NCBI RefSeq assembly: GCF_009296175.1
Contig: NZ_VOSK01000038.1
Location: 1-41,958 of the forward strand
Direction: 5' to 3'
From: Microvirga tunisiensis
GTDB lineage: Bacteria > Pseudomonadota > Alphaproteobacteria > Rhizobiales > Beijerinckiaceae
Length of the DNA: 41,958 nt
Shown: positions 6,831 to 15,069 of the stretch, piece by piece
How positions within the stretch are numbered: position 1 is the stretch's first letter
Layout: the number at the start of each line of letters is the position of its first letter
Notes under the pieces: generated by a model
What the model was told of the DNA's origin: nothing
Seen by the model: only the letters and a program-made list of their open reading frames with translations
The model's database searches: none
Position numbers and translations under genes: made by a program

Positions 6831-7483
6831 TGAACCGCGAACCTGCCTTGGTGGCGACACGGGAGAAGTGGATGGGGTTCTACAACGACGTCGTGTTGCC
6901 CTGCCTTATCGACCGGGCAATGAGGAAAGAGGAGCTTGTCGGCTATCGCCGACGCGTCGTCGGGGCAGCCCGCGGCCGGGTGCTCGAAGTCGGCATCGGG
7001 TCCGGCCTAAATCTGCCGTTCTACGATTCGAGCGTGACCGAGATCATCGGCCTGGAGCCTTCCCAGCCCCTGCTCGAATTGGCATCGCGGAGGGCGGGAG
7101 CCAACAGGACGGTCTCCTTTTTGCCGGCATCGGCCGAGGCGATCCCGCTGGACGCGGGCAGCGTCGACACGGTCGTGACCACGTGGACGATGTGCTCGAT
7201 CCCGGACGCTCGTGCGGCGCTCGCCGAGATGCGGCGCGTGCTCAGGCCCGGTGGCGAACTCCTGTTCGTCGAGCACGGCCGCGCACCCGATCGCTGGGTC
7301 GTGCACCTCCAGGATTGGCTGACCCCTGCCTGGCGGCCGCTCGCCGGGGGCTGCCATCTCAATCGGCCGATCGCGGATCTCATCACGGCGGCCGGGTTCA
7401 AGATAGACGATCTGCGGACGGGCTATGCGCCCGGGCCGAAGCCCTTCACGTTCCTCTACGAAGGGAGCGCGAAGGGCACCTGA
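6830..7483 (+). CDS. Class I SAM-dependent methyltransferase (UbiE/PmtA-like)
   Basis: A 217-residue methyltransferase. After KWMGFYNDVVLPCLIDRAM, typical of this small family, motif I reads VLEVGIGSGLNLPFYD. It is followed by the acidic residue of motif II (IIGLEPS), motif III around SAEAIPLDAGSVD, and a post-motif region LRPGGELLFVEHG. I start it at ATG 6830, which overlaps the ancestral stop of the DUF411 gene (TGATG) and has GGGAGG upstream. The longer frame that joins it to the DUF411 domain results from a frameshift in that gene. The substrate is unknown; relatives act on lipids or quinones and often travel with heavy-metal clusters. Confidence 0.82.
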   Translation: MNREPALVATREKWMGFYNDVVLPCLIDRAMRKEELVGYRRRVVGAARGRVLEVGIGSGLNLPFYDSSVTEIIGLEPSQPLLELASRRAGANRTVSFLPASAEAIPLDAGSVDTVVTTWTMCSIPDARAALAEMRRVLRPGGELLFVEHGRAPDRWVVHLQDWLTPAWRPLAGGCHLNRPIADLITAAGFKIDDLRTGYAPGPKPFTFLYEGSAKGT

Positions 7484-7606
7484 GCAGATGCTGCCGGGAA
7501 GGCAGTGCAAGAAGAGGTCAAAGACCCGATTGGTTGGGGGCGAAGCCGTACCACCGATGTCACCGACGCGCTCCGTTGAGCGCCTGAAGACAAGGAGGAA
7601 CCCACG

Positions 7607-8068
7607 ATGATGACCACACTGTCACGCACAGCCGCCTTGGCCATGATGATTGCCGCCGGCATGACGACGGCGGCCAGCGCGCAGACCACCGAGGCCGGCC
7701 CACACCATCCCGGGATGACGCTCGCACAGGCGATGCAGCCGCCCGGCATGATGGGGCCGGGCAGGATGAGCCAGGGCCAAGGGGCACAGGCCGGGCAGTC
7801 CACTTCCATGCCGCCCGCGCAGCCCGCCATGATGTGCGGCATGATGCAGCCCGGGATGATGGGCCAAGGGACGATGGAACGCGGCATGATGGGCATGCCC
7901 GGCCCCGCGCCGATGAAGATCTTCCTTGCCATTGCCGATGCGAACGGCGACGGCGGGCTTTCCTTCGATGAGGTGATGGCCATTCACAAGCGGATCTTCG
8001 ACAGGGTCGACGCCGACAAGGACGGCAAGGCGACGCCCGAGGAGATCCAGGCCTTCATGCGGGAGTAG
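7607..8068 (+). CDS. Secreted Met-rich EF-hand protein
   Basis: A 153-residue exported protein. The signal peptide ends ASAQ near residue 25. The middle region (about 35-100) is packed with Met, Pro and Gly (PPGMMGPGRM, MMCGMMQPGMMGQG, MERGMMGMPG), a composition known from copper-binding periplasmic proteins. The C-terminus has two EF-hand loops, DANGDGGLSFDE and DADKDGKATPEE, the first with the full DxNxDGxxxxxE ligand set. A strong Shine-Dalgarno AAGGAGG precedes the start. In a copper cluster the Met-rich part probably binds Cu(I) and the EF-hands Ca2+ (inference). A strong hairpin follows the gene. Confidence 0.82.
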   Translation: MMTTLSRTAALAMMIAAGMTTAASAQTTEAGPHHPGMTLAQAMQPPGMMGPGRMSQGQGAQAGQSTSMPPAQPAMMCGMMQPGMMGQGTMERGMMGMPGPAPMKIFLAIADANGDGGLSFDEVMAIHKRIFDRVDADKDGKATPEEIQAFMRE

Positions 8069-8093
8069 CTCGTGTCAGCGCATCGCCGCTTGG

Positions 8094-8125
8094 GCGGCGG
8101 GGACGGCGAAGACCGTCCCCGCCGC
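8094..8125 (+). terminator. Strong GC hairpin after the EF-hand gene
   Basis: GCGGCGGGGACGG at 8094-8106 pairs perfectly over 13 bp with its complement at 8113-8125, leaving a 6-base loop CGAAGA. It begins 25 bp after the EF-hand stop. No run of T follows, so it is either an imperfect terminator or an mRNA-stabilising hairpin. Confidence 0.6.
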
Positions 8126-8207
8126 AGATCAGGCGTTCCTTCTCCCCGAGGGCCGAAGTCTACGACTGATCAGAGCCTGCATCCCCTCCAATCCTTCCGG
8201 GAGGTCC

Positions 8208-8834
8208 ATGATGTCTGACACGCGGCAGGAGCACTGGGACAAGATCTTCGCGACCAAGGACGAAGAGGCGGTGAGCTGGTTCCAGGTGAGGCCGGAAACC
8301 TCCCTGCGCCTGATCCGCGCCTGCGGCCTTCCCAAGGCCGCAGGAATCCTCGACGTCGGGGCAGGGTGCTCCCACCTGCCTGACGCCCTTCTCGAGGAGG
8401 GATTTGCCAACATTGCCGTGCTCGACATCTCGGCCACCGCTTTGGCGAGGACCAGGGCACGCCTTGGTGACAAGGGGCTTGCGGTCCGCTTCATCGTGGC
8501 CGATCTCACAGCTTGGCAGCCCGACCTTACCGTCGACCTTTGGCATGACCGGGCCGTCCTGCACTTCCTGACGCAGGACCGGGACCGGGCCGCCTATGCG
8601 GACGCTGTCAGGCAGGCTGTAAAACCAGGCGGCTTCGTCCTGATCTCGGGCTTCGCTCCGGGCGGGCCCGAGCGGTGCAGCGGACTGCCCGTCCTGCGCG
8701 CTAACCAAGACGCGATTGCCCCCCTTCTCGGGCCTGTTTTCGACCTCCTTGAGACGTTTGAGGAGGATCATCAGACTCCGTCAGGAGGGCGGCAGCGGTT
8801 TGTGTTCACCCGCTGCCAGCGGCGCCACGGCTGA
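8208..8834 (+). CDS. Class I SAM-dependent methyltransferase
   Basis: A 208-residue methyltransferase. The N-terminus HWDKIFATKDEEAVSWFQ is the characteristic opening of a small family often annotated as class I or TPMT-like methyltransferase. Motif I is ILDVGAGCSHLPDALLEEG, followed by IAVLDIS with its acidic ribose-binding residue, then IVADLTAW, then DLWHDRAVLHFL and LKPGGF-type segment VKPGGFVLISGF. Two start codons lie in tandem (8208 and 8211) after GGGAGG. It stands alone between a hairpin and a convergent minus-strand block. Relatives occur beside metal resistance and thiosulfate genes; the substrate is unknown. Confidence 0.8.
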   Translation: MMSDTRQEHWDKIFATKDEEAVSWFQVRPETSLRLIRACGLPKAAGILDVGAGCSHLPDALLEEGFANIAVLDISATALARTRARLGDKGLAVRFIVADLTAWQPDLTVDLWHDRAVLHFLTQDRDRAAYADAVRQAVKPGGFVLISGFAPGGPERCSGLPVLRANQDAIAPLLGPVFDLLETFEEDHQTPSGGRQRFVFTRCQRRHG

Positions 8835-8899
8835 AGGTGTGAGGCCGGGGCTAACTGTCTTTGAGACGAGGCCGTGCCTCACTGCTGGCAGCCTGATTC

Positions 8900-9295
8900 T
8901 CACAGGTGTTCGCCCATTGAACGCAGATACGCGATCAGATCGGCGCGTTCATCCTGCGCCTCGATACCAGGGAAGGCCATGCTGGTCTTCGGAACGAGCT
9001 TGTACGGGGCGGTGAGATAACGGTCCAGAAGGGCTTCGCTCCAGCGGTCCTCCTCCTGGGCGAAGCCGCGCAGGGCAGGGGAATAGGAAAACCCCTCTTG
9101 CGACGCGATCCTGCGGCCGACGATCCCGTGCAGGTTCGGGCCTTGGAGGTTGATTTCGTCCGGCTGCACGGAGTGGCACGAATAGCAGTACTGGAACACC
9201 TTCTCGCCCCGCACCGGATCACCACCGTCAGCCAGAGCGCCCGTGATGGCCAACCCAAGCAGAAGGGCAGCCGACGGGAACGGCTTCCGGATCAC
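8900..9295 (-). CDS. Small class I cytochrome c
   Basis: A 131-residue secreted cytochrome. An N-terminal signal peptide (about 20 residues, ending ITGALA) precedes the haem-attachment motif CYSCH, with the downstream hallmarks GPNLHGIVGRRIAS and TSMAFPG, where the Met is the distal ligand. The protein ends in the typical helix RADLIAYLRSMGE. The best start is GTG 9293-9295, which overlaps the stop of the upstream propeller gene (GTGA). No ATG gives a signal peptide, so translational coupling probably drives it. It resembles cytochromes c550/c552 and may receive electrons from periplasmic dehydrogenases. Confidence 0.85.
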   Translation of the reverse strand: MIRKPFPSAALLLGLAITGALADGGDPVRGEKVFQYCYSCHSVQPDEINLQGPNLHGIVGRRIASQEGFSYSPALRGFAQEEDRWSEALLDRYLTAPYKLVPKTSMAFPGIEAQDERADLIAYLRSMGEHL

Positions 9296-10269
9296 TGCGA
9301 CCGCCGGGCCGTGCGGATCACCATCAGCCGGTCCGCGCCCGATTCCGGCAACCAGACCTCGCCGGGCCGGCCGAGGATCTGGCGCACGTTGGCGTCGGCC
9401 TCGGACATCGGATAGCTCGTGAACTGTTCGGTGGCCGGATCGAAGGACAGGATGGCGTCGGCGCCCCAGTCGGACACCCAGACGATGTCGCTGTCGTCGA
9501 CATAGACGGCGTAGGCCTGCGGCTTGTCGCCGGGCAGCTTCCATTCCCGCCAGCTATTCGCCTTCGGATCGTACAGTCCGAGCTGACCGGCGTTCCACTC
9601 CGAGACCCAGATCCGCGCCTTCGAGTCAGACCAGACGCGGCGGGCGCCCTGACCCTTCGTCGGCGGTTCGATCACGGTCGCCTCGCCCGTCGCCTTGTCG
9701 ATGCGGGCGATGTGGTTGCCGGCGAGCGAGGCGTAATAGACATCGCCTTCCGGCGTGGCCGTGATGCCATAGGGACCACGGCCACGCGGCGCCTTCCACA
9801 CCTTCAGCTCGCCGCTCCGCGGGTTCAGCCGACCGTAAAACCCATTCTGCCCCGTGAACCAGTGAACGCCGTCCTTGTCGAACACGGCGGTGTTCAGGTT
9901 GGTGTAGCCGGTCTCGTCGGGAAGCTTCCAGGCCGTTACTTTCTCGGTCTGAGGATCGACGCGCACGATGGCGTTCTGTCCGCCGTCGGTGAGCCAGGCC
10001 GCGCCATCGGGGCCTTGGATCACGCCGTGCGGTGCCGACTTCGGCCCGAGCTTGATCTCTCGACTCTGGCCCGTGCTCGGATCGAGGATGCCGAGGGCGC
10101 CATTGCGCTGGGCGGAGTACCAGACCTTGCCATCCGGAGCGGGTGCCACGTCGTGCGGATAGGCACCTTCGGGCAGCGGAAAGACCTGCTGCGACTGCTG
10201 TGCGGATCCCGATGCGGCAAGCGCGAAGAAAGCCAAGAGGGCGATGGTACCGCGGCAAGCCGATAACAT
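9292..10269 (-). CDS. Periplasmic Vgb/SMP-30-like beta-propeller protein
   Basis: A 325-residue exported protein. The signal peptide ends GSAQ near residue 24. The rest is built from repeats of about 40 residues with the streptogramin-lyase (Vgb) pattern: PHDVAPAPDGKVWYSAQRNGALGILDP, PHGVIQGPDGAAWLTDGGQNAIVRVDP, PYGITATPEGDVYYASLAGNHIARID, and others, consistent with a beta-propeller. A clear GGAGGA Shine-Dalgarno precedes ATG 10269. It overlaps the cytochrome c by 4 bp, so the pair looks like a two-gene redox unit. True virginiamycin lyase activity is doubtful because the protein is periplasmic and coupled to a cytochrome; a dehydrogenase-like or sensor role is possible. Confidence 0.8.
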   Translation of the reverse strand: MLSACRGTIALLAFFALAASGSAQQSQQVFPLPEGAYPHDVAPAPDGKVWYSAQRNGALGILDPSTGQSREIKLGPKSAPHGVIQGPDGAAWLTDGGQNAIVRVDPQTEKVTAWKLPDETGYTNLNTAVFDKDGVHWFTGQNGFYGRLNPRSGELKVWKAPRGRGPYGITATPEGDVYYASLAGNHIARIDKATGEATVIEPPTKGQGARRVWSDSKARIWVSEWNAGQLGLYDPKANSWREWKLPGDKPQAYAVYVDDSDIVWVSDWGADAILSFDPATEQFTSYPMSEADANVRQILGRPGEVWLPESGADRLMVIRTARRSQ

Positions 10270-10428
10270 GGCGGGGTCCTCCTGATCTGCCGGAAACCAT
10301 GCTCCGGAATCGGATCACCATTTCACGAGTGTCAGTTTGAATTAGGACACCCGGCGCTGACCGGGATTGCAGCGGCCAACAAGAATTCGTGAGTCCATGA
10401 TCCGCAGGCCAGGGCCAGCGTCGCCCGC

Positions 10429-11799
10429 CTACCCGCACCAGATCTCGATGGGGGCACTGCGGCCTCTCAGGACGCGAGGGCCGACGGACCGAAAGGAATC
10501 GACGACGGACAGGTCACCTGCCGCCTCGCGAGTCCTTGCCATGAAGGCCTCGCTGGCGACGATCCGGCAGCCCAGCTCACGCGTGATGCCCTGGAGGCGG
10601 CTGGCCGTGTTGACCGTGTCGCCGACGACCGTGAACGCCATCGAGCGCTCGGAGCCGAGGTCACCCATGACAACCGGGCCGTAGTGAAGGCCGATGCCGA
10701 TTCCGAGGACGTCCTGGCCGTTGCGCGCGCGCTCGCCGTTCCACTGTCCGACCTCGGCCAGCATGGCCCGGCCGCAGGCGAGCGCCCGGGCGGCATCGTC
10801 CGGCGCGGGATCGGGAACCCCGAACGTGACCAGGAGGGCATCGCCGATGAACTTGTCCAAGGTGCCACCATGGGCGAAGACGATCTCCTCCATCCGGGCA
10901 TGGAACCCACGCAGGAGCTGCATGACCTCCTCGGGAGCCAGCCGCTCGGACAGTGTCGTGAAGCCCTTGATGTCGGCGAAGAGCACGGCCACCTCCTGCC
11001 GCCGGTCGCCGCCGAACGGTTGATCGGAACGGGCAAGCCGCTCCACGACCCGGGGCGAGAAGTAGCGGGCGAGGTTGGCTTGCCGACGCTCGGCACTGGC
11101 CCGGGTGAGCGCCAGGCGGCGTGAGCGTTCGACCGCGGCCGAGAGCGCCGCCGCCACCAGGAGCAGCACGAGGGCCTCGGTGTACCACTGCCCGATATGC
11201 ACGAAGGCGAGATCGCGGAACGCCTCGACGGCGTTCGCGACGAGCCTCCCCGACATGCTCGGAACGCCGATGTGGATGCCGGGGTCGAGGGCGGCAACGG
11301 CGAGGGGAATGGACCAGCCCAGCACCGCACAGACTCCGGACCACAGCAGCAGGAGGGGATCGAGGGCAAAGGTGCGCAGGGCCAGCAGGAACACGAACCA
11401 GAGGACCAGGCCCCCTTTGAGGGTCACGGTGACCGGGATCGTGCCTTCGAGCCAGGGGTTGGGCAGGGCCAGGACGGCGCCGAGGATCACGCTGTCGAGC
11501 AGGGCGAACGCCATGGCGATGCCGCGCGGATGGCGGTGCCGCTTCAGGATCGCGAACTCGGCCAAACCGGAGGCGAGGACGGCTCCCACGGCCGCGAGGT
11601 TGAACACGGCGGCCCAGCCGACGTGGAACAGGTCGTGCCCGAGCCAAACGAAGGCCACGGCGAGAAGCACGATGCGAACCTTGGCGGCTAGGCGCAATCC
11701 TTCCTGCTCCTTGAGGCGCAGGGAGGCGGCCACGCGATCCGGCAGGGGCGCGGCTCCGAACTTGCCCAGGAATGGCACCGCACCGGCGAACTTGATCAT
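10429..11799 (-). CDS. Membrane class III adenylate cyclase
   Basis: A 456-residue protein. The N-terminal half holds about six membrane spans (residues about 40-225). The C-terminal catalytic domain begins near residue 255. It shows the metal-binding loop VAVLFADIKGFTTLSERL with the first Asp, the second in GDALLVTFG, and substrate residues matching adenylate cyclase: Lys in TLDKFIGD and Asp in VVGDTVNTASRL. I chose ATG 11799 with GAGGTGAGG upstream; an in-frame GTG at 11823 would add eight residues. The gene follows cueR by about 30 bp on the same strand and may be read from the copA promoter, which would link copper sensing to cAMP (inference). Confidence 0.87.
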   Translation of the reverse strand: MIKFAGAVPFLGKFGAAPLPDRVAASLRLKEQEGLRLAAKVRIVLLAVAFVWLGHDLFHVGWAAVFNLAAVGAVLASGLAEFAILKRHRHPRGIAMAFALLDSVILGAVLALPNPWLEGTIPVTVTLKGGLVLWFVFLLALRTFALDPLLLLWSGVCAVLGWSIPLAVAALDPGIHIGVPSMSGRLVANAVEAFRDLAFVHIGQWYTEALVLLLVAAALSAAVERSRRLALTRASAERRQANLARYFSPRVVERLARSDQPFGGDRRQEVAVLFADIKGFTTLSERLAPEEVMQLLRGFHARMEEIVFAHGGTLDKFIGDALLVTFGVPDPAPDDAARALACGRAMLAEVGQWNGERARNGQDVLGIGIGLHYGPVVMGDLGSERSMAFTVVGDTVNTASRLQGITRELGCRIVASEAFMARTREAAGDLSVVDSFRSVGPRVLRGRSAPIEIWCG

Positions 11800-11831
11800 T
11801 CGGACGTCCTCACCTCGTTCCACTTCCTTGG

Positions 11832-12320
11832 CTAGTTGCGCACCCTCTTCGGCGCGGTGCCCCGACGTGTGGAGCGGAGGCCGACGGCTCCGAACTGCGG
11901 GGACGAGTGGATGTCGATCAATCCCGCATCGTGGCCGCCCTCAAGTCCGTCGATGATCGGGCACTCGGGCCGCTCGTCACCGTGGCAGTGCTTCGCGAGA
12001 TGCCTGAGGGTGGCAGCCATCTCCTGCAACTCCCGTGCCTTCCGCTCGAGGATGTCGACGTGCTCGAGGGCGATCCGCTTCACGTCCGTGCTGGCGCGGT
12101 CCCGATCCCGCCACAGGGTGACGAGTTCCCCGATCTGCTCGACGGAGAAGCCGAGGTCGCGCGCCCGCCGGATGAAGCCGAGCGTGTGGACGTCGTTGCC
12201 GGAGTACACCCGATACCCGGCCTCGGTCCTGACCGTCTTCGGGATCAGCCCGATCGACTCGTAGTAGCGGATCATCTTGGCCGAGACGCCTGAGGCCTCC
12301 GCTGCCTGTCCGATGTTCAT
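11832..12320 (-). CDS. cueR: Cu(I)-responsive MerR-family activator CueR
   Basis: A 162-residue MerR-family regulator. The N-terminal winged helix MNIGQAAEASGVSAKMIRYYESIGLI and the dimerisation helix STDVKRIALEHVDILERKARELQ are canonical. The C-terminal metal loop is CHGDERPEC, the C-x7-C spacing that marks CueR-type copper or silver sensors. The C-terminal tail (about 30 residues after the loop) is longer than in E. coli CueR. The start is ATG 12320 with GAGGAGG at good spacing; a GTG lies one codon upstream. It begins 17 bp after copA on the same strand, so it is autoregulated with copA from the CueR box at 14940-14970. Confidence 0.93.
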   Translation of the reverse strand: MNIGQAAEASGVSAKMIRYYESIGLIPKTVRTEAGYRVYSGNDVHTLGFIRRARDLGFSVEQIGELVTLWRDRDRASTDVKRIALEHVDILERKARELQEMAATLRHLAKHCHGDERPECPIIDGLEGGHDAGLIDIHSSPQFGAVGLRSTRRGTAPKRVRN

Positions 12321-12337
12321 CACAAATCCTCCTCAGG

Positions 12338-14908
12338 TCAGTGGATGGCCCGCCGTGGCGGACCACGCTCGTCATTCTCCCGGGCGAGCCGGGGAGCGGG
12401 CGCGGCTGCGCCGGATGTCGTGTCCGAGCCGACCGGCGCCTTGAACCCGCGCAGGCGCAGGGCATTGCCCAGGACGAACACGCTCGAGAGCGCCATCGCC
12501 CCCGCCGCGATCATCGGCGACAGCAGCGTGCCATTGACCGGATACAGCGCGCCCGCGGCCACGGGGATCAGCACCACGTTGTAGGCGAAGGCCCAGAACA
12601 GGTTCTGCCGGATGTTGCGGATCGTGGCCTTCGACAGGGCAATCGCGTTCGGCACGCCACGCAGGTCGCCGGACATCAGCACCACGTCGGCGCTCTCGAT
12701 CGCCACGTCCGTGCCCGTGCCGATGGCGAGACCCACGTCGGCCGCCGCCAGAGCCGGGGCATCGTTGATGCCGTCGCCGACGAAGGCGACGCGGCGTCCG
12801 CCGGCCTGCAACTCCTTCACCGAGGCGACCTTTCCGTCGGGCAGGACCTCGGCGATGACCTCATCGATCCCGACCTGACGGGCGATGGCCTGCGCCGTGC
12901 GGCGGTTGTCGCCCGTGACCATCGCCACCTTGAGGCCGAGGCGGTGCAGGGCCGCGATCGCCTCCGGGGTGGACGGCTTGATCGGGTCGGCCACGGCGAT
13001 GACCGCCGCGAGCCGGCCGTCGATGGCGGCGTAGAGCGGGCTCTTGCCCTCGTCGCCGAGACGGGATGCCGCCGACGCGAACGCCGTAATCGGGTGACCG
13101 AGCCGCTCCATGTAGCGGTCCGCCCCGACCTCGACCTTCCGGCCGTGGACCGTCGCCGTGATTCCGAAGCCGGGAACGGCCTCGAATCCTTCCACAGATG
13201 CCAATTCGAGTCCCCGGTGCGTGGCCGCCGCGACGATTGCCTCACCGATGGGATGCTCGGACCGGGTCTCCACGGCCGCGACGAGCGCCAGCACCTCGGC
13301 TTCGCCGAATCCTTGGGCAGCGATCAGGTCGGTCAGCTCCGGACGTCCCTTGGTCAGGGTGCCCGTCTTGTCGAGCGCCACCATCTGTACATCGCCCAGA
13401 CCCTGCAAGGCCTCACCCTGCCGGAACAAGACGCCGAGCTCGGCCGCCCGGCCGGTGCCGACCATGATCGAGGTCGGCGTCGCCAGGCCCATCGCGCACG
13501 GGCAGGCGATGATCAGGACGGCGACCGCGTTCACGAGGGCGAAGCTCAAGGCAGGCTCCGGACCGAACACCAGCCAGACCAGGAAGGTGAGGGCGGCCGC
13601 GGCCATCACGGCGGGCACGAACCACGCCGTCACCTTGTCGACGAGCGCCTGGATCGGCAGCTTGGACCCCTGGGCTGTCTCGACCATGCGGATGATCTGG
13701 GCCAGCACCGTGTCGGCGCCGACCTTGGTCGCCCGGAACGTGAAGCTGCCCGTCTTGTTGATCGTGCCGCCGACGACCGGGGCACCCTCGGCCTTCTGCA
13801 CGGGTACGGGCTCGCCCGTGATCATGGATTCGTCGACGTAGGACGAGCCTTCGACGACGTCGCCGTCGACCGGGACCTTCTCGCCGGGGCGGACCTGGAC
13901 GAGGTCACCCGTGCGGACCTCCGCCAGCGGGATCTCGACCACGCTGCCCTCGCGGACCACGCGGGCCGTCTTCGGCGTCAGGCCCATGAGGCGCTTGATG
14001 GCCTCCGAGGTGCGTCCCTTGGCCTTCGCCTCGAGGAAGCGCCCGAGCAGGATCAGGGTCACGATGACGGCTGCCGCCTCGTAGTACACGTTCGCCGTAC
14101 CCGCAGGCAGGATGCCCCGCGCGAACGTCGCCACGACCGAGTAGCCGTAGGCCGCCGCGGTGCCGAGGGCCACGAGCGAGTTCATGTCCGGGGCGCGGCG
14201 CAGCAGAGCAGGTAATCCCTTGCGGAAGAACCGCAGGCCAGGACCGAACAGGACGAGCGTCGTGAGGGCGAACTGGAGGTACCAGCTCTCCCGGTGCCCG
14301 ATGGTGGCCATGATCCACTCGTGCACCCCCGGCACGAAGTGCGATCCCATCTCCAGGGCGAACACCGGAAGCGTGAGGACGGCGGCAATGACGAGGGACG
14401 TCCGGAGGGACGCGATCTCCGCCTCGCGGGCGGCGCGCTCCTCATCGGTGCGATCGACGCCGACGCGGACCTCCTCGGCCTCGTAGCCGGTCGCCTCGAC
14501 GGCCGCGACGAGGCGGCCCACCGCCTCCGCCGAGCCGAAGAGCCGCACGGTGGCACGCTCGGTCGCCAAGTTGACCGCGGCATTCACGACGCCGGGCACG
14601 CGCTTCAGGGCCTTCTCGACCCGCGCGACGCAGGAGGCGCAGGTCATGCCGGAGATCTTCAGCTCGACGGTGGCGGGCATTGGCTCATAGCCGACGTCGC
14701 GGATGGCCTCGACGACTGCCTGCGGATCGCCATCCGCGGAACCGAACGACACGCTGGCGCGCTCGGTCGCCAGGTTCACGTTGGCGGCGGTGACGCCCTC
14801 GATCCGCCGGATTGCCTTCTCGACACGGCCGATGCACGACGCGCAGGTCATTCCCTGGACGGGAATCTCGACCGTCAGGCCTTGCCTGGCCAACTCCTTC
14901 ACAGCCAT
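12338..14908 (-). CDS. copA: Cu(I)-exporting P1B-type ATPase CopA
   Basis: An 856-residue copper pump that exports Cu(I) from the cytoplasm. Two N-terminal heavy-metal domains each carry GMTCASC (residues about 19-25 and 87-93). The membrane metal site CPC is in [13 protein letters not shown] (near residue 470), and the phosphorylation motif is DKTGTLT (near 513). The SEHP nucleotide-binding His is present, and the hinge [16 protein letters not shown] is intact. TGEPVPV in the actuator domain is present too. I start at MAVKEL (ATG 14906-14908, Shine-Dalgarno TAGGAG) and not at the upstream in-frame codon, because the CueR promoter lies in between. The operon continues with cueR and probably the adenylate cyclase. 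Confidence 0.96.
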   Translation of the reverse strand: MAVKELARQGLTVEIPVQGMTCASCIGRVEKAIRRIEGVTAANVNLATERASVSFGSADGDPQAVVEAIRDVGYEPMPATVELKISGMTCASCVARVEKALKRVPGVVNAAVNLATERATVRLFGSAEAVGRLVAAVEATGYEAEEVRVGVDRTDEERAAREAEIASLRTSLVIAAVLTLPVFALEMGSHFVPGVHEWIMATIGHRESWYLQFALTTLVLFGPGLRFFRKGLPALLRRAPDMNSLVALGTAAAYGYSVVATFARGILPAGTANVYYEAAAVIVTLILLGRFLEAKAKGRTSEAIKRLMGLTPKTARVVREGSVVEIPLAEVRTGDLVQVRPGEKVPVDGDVVEGSSYVDESMITGEPVPVQKAEGAPVVGGTINKTGSFTFRATKVGADTVLAQIIRMVETAQGSKLPIQALVDKVTAWFVPAVMAAAALTFLVWLVFGPEPALSFALVNAVAVLIIACPCAMGLATPTSIMVGTGRAAELGVLFRQGEALQGLGDVQMVALDKTGTLTKGRPELTDLIAAQGFGEAEVLALVAAVETRSEHPIGEAIVAAATHRGLELASVEGFEAVPGFGITATVHGRKVEVGADRYMERLGHPITAFASAASRLGDEGKSPLYAAIDGRLAAVIAVADPIKPSTPEAIAALHRLGLKVAMVTGDNRRTAQAIARQVGIDEVIAEVLPDGKVASVKELQAGGRRVAFVGDGINDAPALAAADVGLAIGTGTDVAIESADVVLMSGDLRGVPNAIALSKATIRNIRQNLFWAFAYNVVLIPVAAGALYPVNGTLLSPMIAAGAMALSSVFVLGNALRLRGFKAPVGSDTTSGAAAPAPRLARENDERGPPRRAIH

Positions 14909-14939
14909 TTCGGAACTCCTACCCGGAAGCATTGGCTGA

Positions 14940-14970
14940 GGTGTAATCCTTCCAACAGTGGGAAGGTCAA
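14940..14970 (-). promoter_or_regulatory. CueR operator-promoter for copA
   Basis: Read on the minus strand from 14970, TTGACC is followed by a 19-base spacer and then TACACC. The spacer holds the dyad CCTTCC (complement of 14961-14966) and GGAAGG (complement of 14948-14953) separated by 7 bases. This 19-bp spacing with an internal CCTTCC/GGAAGG dyad is the hallmark of CueR-activated promoters and matches the E. coli copA promoter almost base for base in the dyad. It lies about 35-60 bp before the copA start. Confidence 0.92.
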
Positions 14971-15069
14971 GCGGCCGTTTCAAGCCGGCGAGGGCCTCGT
15001 CGCTTACGGGGTCCGGGTGCTTTCATCGGGACATGAATGCTCCTGGCTGGATCACCCGCTGAGGAGTCC

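Noticed and set aside
6368..7483. A true DUF411-methyltransferase fusion protein
   Set aside because: The signal peptide and the natural DUF411 tail lie in a different frame from the domain, and the methyltransferase has its own start, so the fusion is better explained by frameshifts.
10321..10345. TTTCACGA-like sequence near 10322 as another copy of the palindrome motif
   Set aside because: Only a half site is present with no partner arm or flanking block, so it is most likely chance.
12341..14215. 624-residue plus-strand open frame opposite copA
   Set aside because: It is the mirror of copA, has no ribosome-binding site or domain, and copA motifs are complete on the other strand.
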